NCBI GenBank assembly: GCA_027382625.1
Contig: JAJKFJ010020656.1
Coordinates: forward strand, 124,001 to 188,000
Reading direction: 5' to 3'
Length of the DNA: 64,000 nt
From: Tetmemena sp. SeJ-2015
Taxonomy: Eukaryota; Ciliophora; Spirotrichea; Sporadotrichida; Oxytrichidae
The translations under genes and the position numbers were made by a program. This document shows positions 48,129 through 60,282 of this stretch, one piece after another. How positions within the stretch are numbered: the stretch's first letter is position 1; each line of letters opens with the position of its first letter. The notes beneath the pieces were generated by a model. The model was given only the letters and a program-made list of their open reading frames with translations. It did not search any database and had not been told where the DNA came from.

Positions 48129-48194
48129 CTTCGCGAGTTATATCTTTTGCAAGTATTTATTATACACTCTCAGCCATTTTCCAATATTAAATAC

Positions 48195-49131
48195 TCATGT
48201 TAACAGCATAGAAATCATTGACATATAATTTGAATCTCTCATCTTAGATACTTTGATATAGTGACTTGACTATTTAAAATTTGAGGCTAATTTTGATGAA
48301 CCATTATTGATGTTATCAGCGAAGGATATCTTGTAGCTGCGCTGCGCCTTATCAATAGGTACCCCTTTCCTATCCTAACGCGTAGTGTTGCGAGGCAGCC
48401 TTCCTCCCTTAAGGATTGACATCTTAGGCAGCTACCTCTGCTCAAACATGCTCTTTCTAAACATGTCTTCCTAGTTATTCAAGTCACTATCGTCTAACAT
48501 TATAATAAAAATTGTGTGAGAAAAAGCATTTAAACATAGATTCCCTTAGCTTTTGGTAAGCAAACGTGGCGTCACCCCTATCTAGTGATCGCGATAATCT
48601 ATCACTAACCAACATTATTTCATTAACTAAATCACATTCTTTAAAGCTCTATCACTTTCATAAAATTCAGCGCCCTTAGCTTGTGACTACAGTTTTGGAG
48701 GTTGCTTAGAAAACACGTCTTAGCTGCCTAAGCGAAGTCCATTTATTGAGTTCCTTGAGTAAGCGTCTTAGTTAGTGCTGAAGGAAATCTTATCATTGGA
48801 GCTTGCAGCCCCATTGATTGAGATTCCCTCTGACCGGCGCTTTTGAGAAGGCTGCTTGCGCGAACTTTCCTGCATGTTTAGGTCCATCTTGCTGTAAGTA
48901 GTGGATGAAGTAGTCAAGACCTAATTGCTGCCCAGTTATTGGTAGGCGCTTGCGCTCATTTGTTAGCCCTTGGGATTTATTCCCTGAGTACCCTTACTAT
49001 AGATGTTAATCATAGATGATCAAACTGTAAATATAGATATATAAGCACATTTTTATAGAGTCTCCCTCTACATTCTCTGAGTAATTGGCTGAGGCAGCTG
49101 TGTTTGATTTAGAAGAACGAAAGTTATCCAT
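48195..49131 (-). CDS. Uncharacterised basic protein with RVxF-like motif
   Basis: Seen: ATG 49131 (MDNFRSSKSNTAASANYSEN…). A removable AT-rich segment sits near 49020-49070. Polar sequence follows with KQPSQKRRSEGISINGAAS and SQDVFSKQPPKLQSQ. The C-terminal region is KMSILKGGRLPRNTTRQDRK then GVPIDKAQRSYKISFADNI, ending at TGA 48195-48197. The KISF core flanked by basic and acidic residues resembles a PP1-docking RVxF motif (inference), and similar tails occur in other ciliate proteins as I recall. A stretch near 48500-48620 may be a non-coding insert although it stays open. Function unknown. Confidence 0.55.
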
Positions 49132-49287
49132 TGATGAACTTATACTTTGACCAAGGAATTAATATTTACATTAATTTAACCTATCTCAAAATAATAATAG
49201 GAATTTCACTTCATCGACCTAGATAAGGGAATTATTAACTTTTGAGAAATTATAAAAGTTATTATATTCAGTCAGATAATAATCAAA

Positions 49288-49806
49288 ATGGCACAGAACT
49301 ACTTCCATCATCAGTAAAGTAAGCACAGATAAGATAGCTAAATTATAAATTAGACAGACCAAGCAATTACTCCACCCTCAACAATCCTTATTGATAAAAA
49401 ATATATGTAGAGCTGATTAGAAGAAAGTAGATATTAATTTATTGAATGATGTGATACCAGATGAATACTTTCTAGAGAGGGTTGAACAATACCAACCTAA
49501 AGTAAATATCTATTGCATTATCTCACTTCCTACACTCTCAATTTCATGATTTATAATGCCTGAGTTTAGATTAGCATGGAGTTAATTGAGAAGGTGATGA
49601 GAGAGGTCGGAATGCAAACCCCAGACGAAAGAGTGTTCAAGCTTGTTTCACTCGCAATAGAGATGCAGCTGTGCAAGATTATAGATGAAGTTAAAGCCGT
49701 CAATATTCAAGGCTCCAAAGAACCTTTCAAAACTCACTTTAGCTTCGACGATCTGCAAAAGGCCATGGAAGAGTTTGGAGTTGCCTTAGAAGACCTCCCT
49801 TCCTGA
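49288..49806 (+). CDS. TAF10: TAF10-like TFIID/SAGA subunit
   Basis: Seen: ATG 49288, Gln-rich leader, then VDINLLNDVIPDEYFLERVE followed by QYQPKISMELIEKVMREVGMQ and TPDERVFKLVSLAIEMQLCK. After KTHFSFDDLQKAMEEFGVALEDLPS comes TGA 49804-49806. One intron ends at the AG near 49570. One A too many in the A-run near 49398 shifts the leader frame. The helix pattern and the LxxLExYxPxI … D-R-xxxLxSLAxQ motif are those of TAF10 histone-fold proteins. Known: TAF10 sits in both TFIID and SAGA. Small size fits the family. Confidence 0.8.
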
Positions 49807-49970
49807 AGATAAGGCAAAGCCCAAGAAGTGAATAATTACAAGTGTGAAACATAATATTTGAAAATTTAGACGATACTCACTATAAAGTCGTCATAATTAA
49901 GTTTGATTTCATAACTTCTAAATAAACACAACCTTCTTTTCCTCTCGTTATCTTCTTGTTGATTAATTTC

Positions 49971-52900
49971 TCAGATACTTGTGTCTAATAGATCATTATT
50001 GCTTGTCACTGTGAGTAGATTTTGATCATTAGCGTCTGATGCAGCTGCTTTCTCCTGTGACTGATTTTGCTTTTCTTTGTGGGCATTCTTAGATTTCCCA
50101 ATCTCTTTCTCTTATTTCAAAATAGCTTGGTCTATCATGGATCTTATCAACTCAGGCTATGGTGCAAACGAGAAGAATAGTTCTTATAAAAGCAGAATAA
50201 GTATAATAACTTTTTGAATAGTGAGAGACTTCCTATTCCATCGATTATTTTAGACTCCTTTGGCTTCATTTTCTTGATTTAAGCTTGCGATTTAGCAGGA
50301 TTGCTAACTTTAGAAACTGAATTTAAAAGCATGTTCTAAACTATCGCCATCTCCTTTTATAAATGATACTATCTCACCTTCATTATGATTTTAACATGAT
50401 AATTTAGGGCTGCTGAGCAGGAGCTGGATTTACTTTATTAGCAACCCCTTATTTCAAAAGCTTGCCTTGATCCTTAGCTGCTGCTCCCCTACTGGCTCTA
50501 TTACCAGTTTGAGATTGGCCTCTCTCCTTATCAACAACACTCTTTATGCCTAGTTTCTTCTCTAGTTTCTTGAGCATCCCGTTGTACTTTTCTATTCTGG
50601 GATCTGGCATGGCAGGAGAGCTGTGGAGCTCTAAGAACTTTATGATGAACAAAAGCTTCGAGCGTTGGAAATACATCTAAATGAAATCCTCTCGGATGCT
50701 ATCTGTGAGCAAACTCATCTTTTTAAGTTTCAGCTTTATGGCCTTGCCTGTTGCTTTCATGCAGGCTCGTTGGATTATGTCTCGCTGGATGTCCCAAGCT
50801 TTACGCAAAAGATCAAGTCTAAACACATCCAGCATTTTCTGTTCTCTGAAGAAACCTTAAATCATAATCACACGAGAGTAGAATGTGCTGAACGCGTTTA
50901 TCATCTCAAAAGAACTTGAGGTTTAGGACAGAAAGGATTTTAGGACATCACAAGCTCTATTCTCAACTTGATCAGATTTAAACTATGCTAGAACATTCAA
51001 AGACCTAAAATTGTTATGACAGAGAATATCATTACATTTTAATCTGCTTCTTGTACCTTAAGTCTCTAGTTTTACCAGATTTGAGCAAAGCTTTCTTGAA
51101 ACTATTCGTGATTTTATATGAACTCCTGACTTTGAAAAGCTAAAGATCCCTAAGTGCGATCTTCGCCTTCATTCTATCTCTTTGCCTTAGGAATACCATG
51201 ACTAATTGAGTGAGAACTACCCATTCTCTGGCCTTATGCATTGTATGATACTTTTCTTTGAACACTTTTTAGAATTCACTCCTCTATAATAAATCGCTCT
51301 TAAGAATTTCAATTCTAATTTACCTTAACTTTGAGGATGTCCCACTTATTGAGCAAGAATATCTTCCTTTTGTATAAATCAACCTCCATTGCTTTTCTCT
51401 TCTACTGTGCTCTCGAGAGCTTATCCTCATTATCATCCATGCGTGATCTCTGCAGTTCATTCTGAATGTATGCCCACATATTTGCCAGCTCCTTATTTTT
51501 AGCTATAATGTTGGTTTCTTGAAATGACTGGCTATTCTCAATCGATCCATCTCCCATGTCATTCAAGCTCACACCTTTCATTTGTTAAGCTTAGTGAGTT
51601 CTAAAACCAGCCTACGCTGTCATTCCTCTTTTCTATAGAGTTTGGTGTCTCTTCCTCTTGAGGGTGTCTATCATGTCAAAGAAGTGCGATTTCTGCACCT
51701 TATCATCGGAGAGGTCCCTCACTTTCTTCAATATCAAGTCCTTGAACTTATTCTTCATCTTTTGGTTTCCTCCCATCCCATTCATACCTGCATTAGAGGA
51801 TTTCCCACCAGCGAATACTCCCAAACCTAGATCTGTTTAGCTATCTTTATTATTCAGATAACCAAAAATTCAAAATTTAAAAGGAATTAAAGAGATTCTT
51901 CTCCTTTTAATCGTCCTTAGGGAAAGCAACTCTCACATATATTTGGAATCCTAATTCTGAAGAAACTGCCAGAAACAGAAAGGGTTAGATATAGAAGGGA
52001 TCTACTGAGTCTAGCTAGCAGCAGGGCACTCGGTGAAACTATCTTTCACAATTATTTGAGGTGGGCTGCTTGGTACGACGTGACATGAAAATTTTAAGAT
52101 CGTTCTTCTTCTGCAGTCTTTCATCCATGAACTCAAAGAATATTTTGCAGGGAGGTGCTTTTCCTTGGATGTAGATCTTAAAGTATTGCGTGGTCCCAGG
52201 CAGGAGATCAATTAACTTTCTATCGTTCTTATCTAAGTTTACATGAAAATCATCTCCACAGATGAGGTTTGTCGCATTGAATTGGAGTACTTTCAAATCA
52301 TTTTGGGCCTAAAGTATAAGCTCAGAACAGTCGACGTTCTTTATCTTGTTGAAGTCGAACTGACTATCCCTCATGGAGTCTCTTTCTAGAGATTCCTAAT
52401 CAGACTCTCTTTGGCGATAATTAGAATCCTCTTCCTTCTCTCTTTCTGCGCTGCTGTCATTGAGCTTAAGACTTTAACTGAGTCTAGACTAGGCAGCAAT
52501 TGCATTTTACTTGTCTGACTGTCTCTTCTTTTACTCGTTGCTTTTGGCTTACTTCAAACTCTGAATAGAAGTTTGCAAAAGCAAGTTCACTCTGTCTCTA
52601 GCCACACCTAGCTGAATCTGCTAAGAAGGCTAACTCAGGAATTTCCCATAAGCTGACTGAGATAAGATGTCAAGCTTAGAGAAAAAGAGAATAAAAAATT
52701 TAGATAAAGAATATTTGAAGAACTGATCGTTAACTAGCATATTTTAGTACTCAGTCAAATTTGAGATCTATCGCTTTCCTTAGGTGAGGGTTGAATTATT
52801 CTAAGCTTGCTGAGCTGAAGGACTCAGCATTTAAGATTTATCAAGTGTTGAATAATTCAGAAGTTTCTAGTTTGGAGAGAGATTAGAATTCACAAAGTCC

Positions 52901-54543
52901 TTGTAATTCTATTGATAGCTGATGTTAATAGTTTTGTAGGGATCTTTTGCTCTAGTAAAGAAATTCTTTGCACTATAGATTTAAATTCATCTACAAAATA
53001 ATTCAGGGTTAAAGAAAAAATATCTCTGGCTATTATGATATTTAAGAAAAGTTGAATGAGCTATAAATTAATTTATTCAAGTAAGTTATTAATCTTGCAA
53101 TTTTAAAATTGCTTTTAATTTGTGCAATATTCTATAAGAGATTGCTCTGATTCTTCTCTTAAGACTAGGCTTAATTTATAGTCTGTTGGCCTAAATTAAA
53201 CCCTTGATTCCTAACTCTTTATTTCATATTAGATGTCTTAATAGTTCTCTAATGTATTTATTGCACTCCATTCATATTTTGATCTTACTCTGTTTCCTTT
53301 GTGCCATTTTAAGGTTTGCTTGAGTTAGTAAGGGAGCTTTAATTCGCAATTTTAAGATTCCTTGAATTTGAGGTCTGTCTTTTTCCTTGTGCAGCCTCAT
53401 ATTGGCTGTAAAGTTGATTCTTGATAGCCGATAGATTATGCTTACTGTAAGTGGTTCTATCCATAGTTTAGTTTAGATCCCTGGTTTCTTCTTTCAAAGG
53501 GGAGATCTCACTATCCTGATTTATTCTACTTCTCAAAATATAATATCAAATTTATAATTATAATTAATTTATTGTGTGTCTATTACTTCTCAAAACTGAC
53601 TTGGTCTTTCTCTTGCTTATCTTTTCTTTTAGTTTTTGGATTAGGGAGTCTTACTCTTGTTTGAGCAGAGATTGCATGCCCTCATCTTAAATTACTATAG
53701 GCAACTTACTTGCTGCTGTGAACTGGGAAGTTTCAAAATCTTGCTATAACGAGTTTGTCTTTTGTCTGCTATTAATGAAGTCTTAAAAGCAAAATATAGA
53801 GAGATTTAAAGATATCTCTCTCTTAATTTTGAAGTCTTTTATCTGGTAGGTCTTGTTTGTAGTCAGATTGGCTAAGTTTGAGAACAGCTTGTTGTGGCTT
53901 TGCTTACTGGCAACGCTACTAAACTAAGGCCTCTTTGGAGAAGACTGGCTATTCTATTGATAATCGGAAGCAATTATTGATGTCTGAGGTCTGAATGGAG
54001 ATGACGACTGCCTCAAAAAATAAAAATTCAAAAATATCTCTTGGGTGAATCTGTTAGGTCCTAATTAAGCTTTCTCGAGTAAATAGCTCCCTAGTTAAAT
54101 ATAATTTTAATCAGTTTTTAATTGAATTTCTACTCTTAAATGAGCTGTAAACTTATTAATCTATTTATGATGAATTTATTTGCTTTTAGTTTCCTTTACT
54201 TTTCTTGATGAGAGTTCTTGTAGGGTTCGATGCGAGAGTTTGTTTATTTGGTAGTGGCAGCTTATTGGTAATAGGAATTGCTTAAACTGCTTAGATTGCG
54301 CCTAGCGTCGTTTTATTCTAATTCTAACTGAGACCCCTCTCTCATATTTGCAACTTTGACTTAAGATTAAACTATCTTTTCTTCATAACATATGTTAAAG
54401 TAATCATTGGAAAGATTTGTGCTGTAACCTTTGCTGGTACCTATGCATGAGAGATTAGGATTATGCCTGGTTGGAGGACTATGGCTTGATTCCTTCTGCG
54501 AGTGTTCTAAATTAGCTTAGGTTTATTGTCTGTTATGTTGCAT
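49971..54543 (-). CDS. Very large uncharacterised protein (Gln-rich N terminus, C2-like and helical segments)
   Basis: Seen: ATG 54543 (MQHNRQQTQANLEHSQKESS…). Coding-like frames with dense TAA/TAG Gln run to TGA 49971-49973, joined by short introns/IESs and several one-base shifts. Segments include NISYQQNYKDFVNSNLSPNQK, RDRVNLLLQTSIQSLKQ, a beta-rich block near 52.0-52.3 kb (IDLLPGTTQYFKIYIQGKAP, CKIFFEFMDERLQKK) and GLGVFAGGKSSNAGMNGMGG. Helical basic stretches (FKDLILKKVRDLSDDKVQKS, DVFRLDLLRKAWDIQRDIIQ) and an Ala/Gln-rich tail follow. A 43-nt IES (pointer GAAT) at 51852 joins two halves, supporting one gene. The 53.0-54.2 kb part is the least certain and could hide a gene boundary. No family recognised. 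Confidence 0.5.
51852..51894 (-). other. IES, 43 nt, pointer GAAT, in large unknown gene
   Basis: Plus-strand ATTC at 51852-51855 and 51895-51898. Removal joins PKDDQKEKN to NKDSQTDLGLGVFAGG in frame, whereas the unspliced frame is broken. Confidence 0.7.
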
Positions 54544-55395
54544 TTAGATTTCTAGAGGTTATTGTTTGCAGTTTGACTCTTTGCGAAACTGACTCCATTC
54601 TCCTTAATTATTAATTTCTAGTTTTATTAAATTTTATAGATGAACTTATTTATCATGATCAGAATAGTTTATGGCGCATTTTTATTTTTGTGATCAAAAT
54701 TAGCAGATATATACATGGTGGAGTCTTATAAAAAGTTTAACGCTGAAAACACTCATGGTCAGCAACAAGGCTGCTGCACTATATTCTGATTATCAGCAAC
54801 ACACCTCCAACACTATTAGATGAAACTATTAACATAAGTATGAAATACTATAATCAAATAATAATATATCACTTCAGAATCTTCAAAAGAACTTAAAAAT
54901 CCCTCTCTCAAATACACATGCATCTTGTACTCAATTTTCGCACTCTCATTCCAGGTTTAATTTAAATAAAGTAGTATCAATTGATGTTGCAAAGTTTTTA
55001 GATTCAGATCAGATTATAAGTCGAGCAAAAAAGAATTAAAGATTATTGCAGATCAATTGGAGTTTTCATAGTGGTTTTCCGTTCTCCAATAGATTCATTA
55101 GTTTTAAAGTCTAGTTCTTACAAAAGATTAAAGTAAAGTATACAATTAAAATATGGATACAAAAGATTCTTACTTATTCATATTACGAATGATGGTGTTT
55201 TTAATAGAGTTATTGCTTCAGCAGCACAAAATAAAAAAGCACATACTTTATGATCTGGGCTGCTCATACCTGACGTTATTTCCAAATTTAGAATTTATAC
55301 TGCTCCTGGTTTACAAGCCCTAGTCTAATTTTATTACTCCACTGCCTACACTGTCTCTATGCTTATGACTTATTCTAGGTTAGTGGCTACCTCGC
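54544..55395. other. AT-rich intergenic region
   Basis: About 850 bp with no protein recognised. A short minus-strand open stretch (EVATNLEQVISIETVQAV…) next to the Rab gene may be part of its 3' end. Nothing else stands out. Confidence 0.35.
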
Positions 55396-56139
55396 TCATT
55401 AGATTTTAAATAAAGGAGTAAGACATAAAGATGATTTTCCCTTCAGGGTCTAAAGCTTATTCTTGTTTCTGTCATTTTAAAGAGTCAGACTGGCTAGTTC
55501 AGCAAATGCCTTCTCAACTTGCACTCCATGCTTAGCTGAGGCTTCATAGAAGATCGCCCCTGAGCCGCACTCTTGCCTGGACCACTCATAGGCCTCTTCT
55601 GTCTCCACTTTTCTCTCATATTCTCAGTCCACTTTGTTGCCTATCACGAGGATGGGAAAGTCTCTAAAATATGAACTAATGATGTGCTTTATATAAGTCT
55701 ACTTAGTCTTCTTCATCAGGAGCAGCATTGATCATAAATTGCTCTCGCCAACGATTGAGATTCTCAAAGGATCTTCTATTCGTAATATCATAGCAGAGAC
55801 AGCAACAGTCAGCACCTCTGTAGAAAGCGTAACCAAGGGACTAAAATTTTTCCTAGCCAGCTGTGTCCCAAATCTACAAAGTCACTCTCGTCTTATCGTC
55901 CAATTAAAGCTCCTTCTTTGAGAAATCTGCTCCTATTGTTGGCTTGGAAGGATTCATCACTCTGCCTTCCAGGAATTAAAGTTATTACTTTGATGATGCA
56001 AAAGAGCTTATATATTATAATCAAGGTTTACTATTCCTCGTTTAATAAGCTGTAAACTTTAACTAATCTTTAATTTATTTTTGCGATAGAGTATGCTAGT
56101 CTTTCCAACTCCTGAGTCACCAAGAATCACTAGCTTCAT
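55396..56139 (-). CDS. Rab7-like small GTPase
   Basis: Seen: [17 protein letters not shown] (P-loop) from ATG 56137-56139, possibly with an upstream extension (NDRAKVF). After an intron/IES region of about 110 nt come [20 protein letters not shown] and [22 protein letters not shown] (switch II). [32 protein letters not shown] and [16 protein letters not shown] follow, so all five G motifs are present. TIGADF-x-KKE and [20 protein letters not shown] are Rab7-type. The ending LQTLKGKSS…FKIQ lacks the usual C-terminal Cys pair; either the last exon is missed or the frame shifts. Known: Rab7 controls late endosome/phagosome traffic. A short IES near 55655-55700 may interrupt …PDEED/DFPIL. Confidence 0.85.
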
Positions 56140-56433
56140 GAAGACTTTTGCTCTGTCATTTTTTTGATGTCCAGTTGATTGATTATATTTAATTTTTAAT
56201 TAGCCTTTGCTGAGGAAATGCTTGAATCCTACAATCAGAATAAGTAAAATGTTAGAGTAATTAATTAGAAATCCTTATTTGCTAAAAATAAGAAGATCCC
56301 CTTCTAAATAAGACATCCTATATCTAAAAAAAACATTTCGTTTCAATGAAGATTATCAAAGCTAAAAACAGAATATTGGGCTTTAAAAATTCATCCTTCT
56401 TTAAGGATGTGCTTGCTGCTTTTATGACGGAGA

Positions 56434-57317
56434 TCATCTAGTATCTCTTTTACTTTATTCCAAAACCTCTTATAAAATAGCATCATCCTCTCCATAGTCA
56501 AAGCTCTCATCTTAATTATCTTAGCCTTCAGTTCCTGGAGATAGTCATCTTCATTTTCATCGTCGTCTTCCTCTTAATACTTGCCCACAACTCTTCTCCC
56601 TACTCTAGTACTTTTCCTCAACTTACTTTCCTTCTCACTCAATCTAGTCCTTCTCACTTTGTCTTCCTCCTTTTAGCTCCGCCTTTTCATAGAGTCAAGG
56701 ATCACTTTAGAGGCCCCTCTCTTTTCAGATTGAGATTAGTGATTACTCTGAGATTGATTTCGAGTACTAGATCTCGTATTCTTTTCAACTGACTTCTTGA
56801 CTTTTTAGTTAACTTTATTTGCCCTACCACTTTAGCTTAATTTTCCTGTCTTCGAGCCTCTAGTTTCTCTCTTTTTAACTGAAACTTTTTTCTTTTTATC
56901 TGTCTCACTATCATCCTCTTCTTCTCCATATTCACCTTCATCCTCGGATTCTTAAGAGTAAGGAGCCTCAGAGTCATAATCACTTTCATCGTCTTCTAAG
57001 TCTTTATTCCTCTTCGAGCTACTTTTTTACTTCTTCTATTTCTAAGATTACTATGACCTCTTCTCTACTACTACTCTTTTTTAGCCCCTCTTACTAGGTT
57101 AGTTCTCTTCAAATTCGGAATCTTCATCTTACAAATCATCTACCTCATCGTCATCTATTTCTTCGTCTACTATGAAATCACTCTCATCTTCATCTTCATC
57201 GTAATCTTCTAGCTAGTCAAGTTTCTATTACCTTGCGTTGGCTCTTTGCTATCTTGTCTACTGACCCTGAGGATTATAATACTCCTCATCTTCATCATCA
57301 TCAATACTCGTCATCAT
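56434..57317 (-). CDS. Acidic/basic low-complexity protein, probably nuclear
   Basis: Seen: ATG 57317 (MMTSIDDDDEDEEYYNPQGQ). Alternating acidic runs (EDYDEDEDESDFIVDEEIDD, EGEYGEEEDDSETD) and Lys/Arg-rich runs (KKKKVSVKKRETRGSKTG, MKRRSQKEEDKVRRTR) make a charged, disordered chain. Past a one-base shift near 56540 the tail reads EDDAILQEVLEQSKRDTR then TGA 56434-56436, resembling a ubiquitin-interacting helix (inference). No enzymatic domain. Composition suggests a chromatin or nucleolar partner. Confidence 0.65.
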
Positions 57318-57487
57318 GCTTAATATAAATTCATCATAAATACATAATAAATAGTGAATGAATGAAAACCAATTATATATACACTTTTTATTGGAATATA
57401 GGATGTCTTATTAGAAGTTGCACCTTCCTTTTTAAATTTATTAGTTTAACTCCCCTTTCTGCTATTCAAATCTCCCAATGTCATTAT

Positions 57488-58824
57488 TCAATTTCCAGAC
57501 TTCTTTTACTAACCTCTGTTGTTGCTCGGATATGAAGTTGCTCCTCCCGTGTTTTGCCTTTTCTAAGGTTGGCTTCGGGACTATTATTTTATGGGCGAGT
57601 AGTAATCGTCTATCAAGCAATCATTATACTGTTCAATGGGCGGCCTCACATATGGTTCATTTGGATCTTGGTTTTAATTTAATTAATGGCCGCTGCTTCT
57701 TCCCTCATTATCGAACATTTCTTGCAACCTCCTTGCCTCTTCCATGTCTATTTACTCTTGAATCAGACGTGCATCTTCAAGCTCTTGATCCTCTTTTTAG
57801 TTATGCGAGCGCTTCAAGTTATTCACAAGGCTTTGCTTTTCGTGAGTGGCTTCCTTGGATTTGAAATAGCTCCTCATGTCAGGTCCCTATTTTAAAATTG
57901 GTCAACAAATGTAATTCATGAAAATAGGAAGTACTTCATTAAGAAAATTACCTACTTTACTATCAGAAGTTTAAGCACCCTTCACCGGCTATTTAACTTA
58001 AGCAGTGGTCTTTTGCTAAGCATTCTAGCTCTACTGCTTTCCCTTTGCACCATTCAAAATCTACCGATATTCCTTCTGCTCTCTTAGTTTACTGCCTTTT
58101 CTTCATTAGCACGTGGCTGATTGGAATTCTTTTGTGGGCTCGCTTTATTGGTTGTAATATTCTTCTTTTCCTCCTCTTGAAATTTCCTAAGCTCACTGCT
58201 CATTCTATCTCTCTGAATTTCCTTCATGAGTCGCAGCTGCCTGACACTTTATGCTGTGTCGACTCACTCTTTTTCACTTGCTGACCGCACCCCTCACATC
58301 TTTAAGTTTTGCTTCCACAACTAATGAGGTGGTCTTCAAACTTAGGACCGGCAGGAAAGGCAAGCTCACAGTACTTGCACATGGAAGGCTTCATGTCGCA
58401 ATACTGTTAGTGCTCCTGCAAGATCTATTTCTCACCCTCGAAGTCTTTACAGTACTCACACATCAACTATAGAAAAAGAGTTTCATAAGTCTACTATCGC
58501 TCATAGGAAGAAGAGATGATGATTGGTCAATCACATTGAGAAAGGGATGTTAGTTGAGACAAGGAAATTTAAAACTTACTATAGAATGAAATTCCTGGTC
58601 ATGTTGATCTCTCTCACCTTAGGAACGATTTCTCTACACTATGGGCACTTGTAATTATTCCTGACACAGCCTATCTCGTGGATTCGAATCTTGGCGGCCT
58701 CAATATCTTTCTGACAATTAGAGCATCGCTTAAATGCTATCTCCTCGGTAACCTAGTACAAAAATAAGCTAAGTTTTTATCAGGGAAAGGAAATTACAGA
58801 TTGCGCGGTGGCGGTAGATGTCAT
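57488..58824 (-). CDS. TRAF-type zinc-finger protein
   Basis: Seen: ATG 58824 (MTSTATAQ), a 45-nt intron, then FKRCSNCQKDIEAAKIRIHE followed by GCVRNNYKCPQCREIVPK. A longer intron (~110 nt) is followed by LMCEYCKDFEGEKQILQEHQ, CDMKPSMCKYCELAFPAGPK and ISCGSKTQRCEGCGQQVKK. The repeated C-x2-C … H-x3-6-C units are those of TRAF-type/TRAFD1-XAF1-like fingers. A one-base shift near 58225 leads into a coiled-coil tail (QRDRMSSELRKFQEEEKKN, LIQEQIDMEEARRLQEM) and a Pro/Gln-rich end to TGA 57488-57490. Function unknown; protein scaffold is likely. Confidence 0.75.
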
Positions 58825-59034
58825 AATCTAATCAAAAATTATAAAATCAATATTTTAATGAGGAGTGTCAATTCAATTTCTTAATTACATCTCAAACATA
58901 AGAAATCATGAAAATTAATCAAGCATTCCAGATCAAAGATTTGAATTATTGATCAAATTAGTCTTTTAAAAATTCAGTATTAGAACTTCATATTCTTATA
59001 ATGATCCCGCAATAATGAACCAATTAAACATCTT

Positions 59035-59855
59035 TAATTTAAAATATGAAAATGCTTAAGAGTACATTTTTAGCAACAGCCCTCATATTACAACTACTAA
59101 ATACCCAAAATTTGGTGAGAGGACAGAATTTAGGAAAGACTCCTGAAGGTTTGGAAATTTTTATAGCTATCATTTTAATTGAATGAGATGGTATTTATTG
59201 TAAGATCGACTTAGACAAATCAGTGAGCCCTCTCGATCAGCTACTTTCTTCAAGGAGCCTATCTTAGAGCTTTTCAATCTCTATGGAATGGAGCATTTCA
59301 AGTGCAATCGAATAGTCACTGTTCAAAGTTTTAAGACATTGTGGATCTTTTGCTCATTTCTAACAATAAATATCAGGATTCTGATATTATATATTGGCTT
59401 ATAGTAGTTCTTTGACATTGAAGAGAAAGTGAGTGGAATAGCAGAGCAAATGAAATCGACAAGGAAACTACTCTGAAGGTTATTGATGATGAATTTCTCT
59501 ACGAAAGCTGGAGCGCTTATTGCACTACTGCGATCGTTCGAATGCCAGATGGCAACATTGACATGTTTAGAAATTTAGACTTCTACTTCCCAAATGAAAC
59601 CAGAAAGATACTAGTTTTAACAAGTCTTTTTTTAAATACTGTACGTTGCTAGGTTCTATAGAGGAGGAAGATTCTTGTATGAGGCTCCTATGTTCGCAGG
59701 CATGGTAGGCATAATTTTAAAATAATTTCGCAATAAGGAGACATTTTCTTTAATTTAAAATATGAAGATATTAAGAGTACATTTTTTGCAACATATCTCA
59801 TATTATATAAACGAAATTCTCAAAAATTATGTAAGAGAACAGATCTTAAACACCC
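59035..59855 (+). repeat. Diverged repeat of the amidase gene's 5' end
   Basis: Sequence at 59035-59140 (aatttaaaatatgaaaatgc…, upstream plus signal-peptide region) is matched, with many differences, by 59753-59855 (aatttaaaatatgaagatat…). The second copy has only the first ~100 bp and a degenerate leader (MKILRVHFLQHISYYINE). This implies a decayed partial duplication. Confidence 0.7.
59046..59725 (+). pseudogene. Truncated acid-ceramidase/NAAA-like amidase
   Basis: Seen: ATG 59046 with a signal peptide (MKMLKSTFLATALILQLL). Coding-like stretches include EPILELFNLYGMEHFKCN and VSGIAEQMK. The catalytic-site region SAYCTTAIVRMPDGNIDMFR is then followed by NLDFYFPNE, and after a gap come ARFYRGGRFLYEAPMFAGMVG. 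C-T-(S/T)-x-I-V … RNLD … G-x-VG is the pattern of N-terminal-nucleophile amidases of the acid ceramidase/NAAA family. The gene ends abruptly at 59725, roughly the first half of a normal family member. Frame changes in between may be introns/IESs. It could be the 5' part of a scrambled gene whose rest lies elsewhere. Confidence 0.6.
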
Positions 59856-59903
59856 CAAAATCCCATTATTGGATTTACAAATATATTTAGTAAATAAAAT
59901 AAA

Positions 59904-60282
59904 ATGGAAAATACCTAAATTCTTTTTCAGCCTAGTATAGAGGAAACTAAAGATTCCTAAAAAATTCTCACTAAAAATTTTAGAGACAACTACAGACTTT
60001 AAAAATATTTAAATAGAGGAACATTTGGAGAAGTCTATTCAGCAACAAATAAAGAAGGAAAGTCTTTTGCAGTTAAGATCATGGAAAGTAAATAATAGTC
60101 TTCTTAAAGGGAAAGTGATTTGGTGAATTAAATCCCTCCTCATTAACACATCATCCCAATTCATGAAGCTTTTATTGAGAATGAAAAGGTATATCTTGTT
60201 ATGGAGTATGCCTCTGGAGGAACCTTAGAAAAGCTTATTTAGTATAGCAAGTAAAATAACTAATTTAATTTAGAAAATATAA
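59904..60282 (+). pseudogene. Protein kinase N-lobe, separated from C-lobe by an insertion
   Basis: Seen: ATG 59904; YRLQKYLNRGTFGEVYSATN (glycine loop, first Gly replaced by Asn), SFAVKIME (catalytic Lys), HIIPIHEAF, EKVYLVMEYASGGTLEKLIQ and a helix to about NINYQ at 60282. The sequence then enters a TIR-bounded insertion. The gene's remaining part appears at 61.05-61.86 kb. Typical Ser/Thr kinase of NEK/STE-like type; subfamily not assigned. Confidence 0.7.

Noticed and set aside
57478..58472. Plus-strand hydrophobic ORFs
   Set aside because: Antisense shadow of the TRAF-type zinc-finger gene and its Glu/Lys-rich coiled coil.
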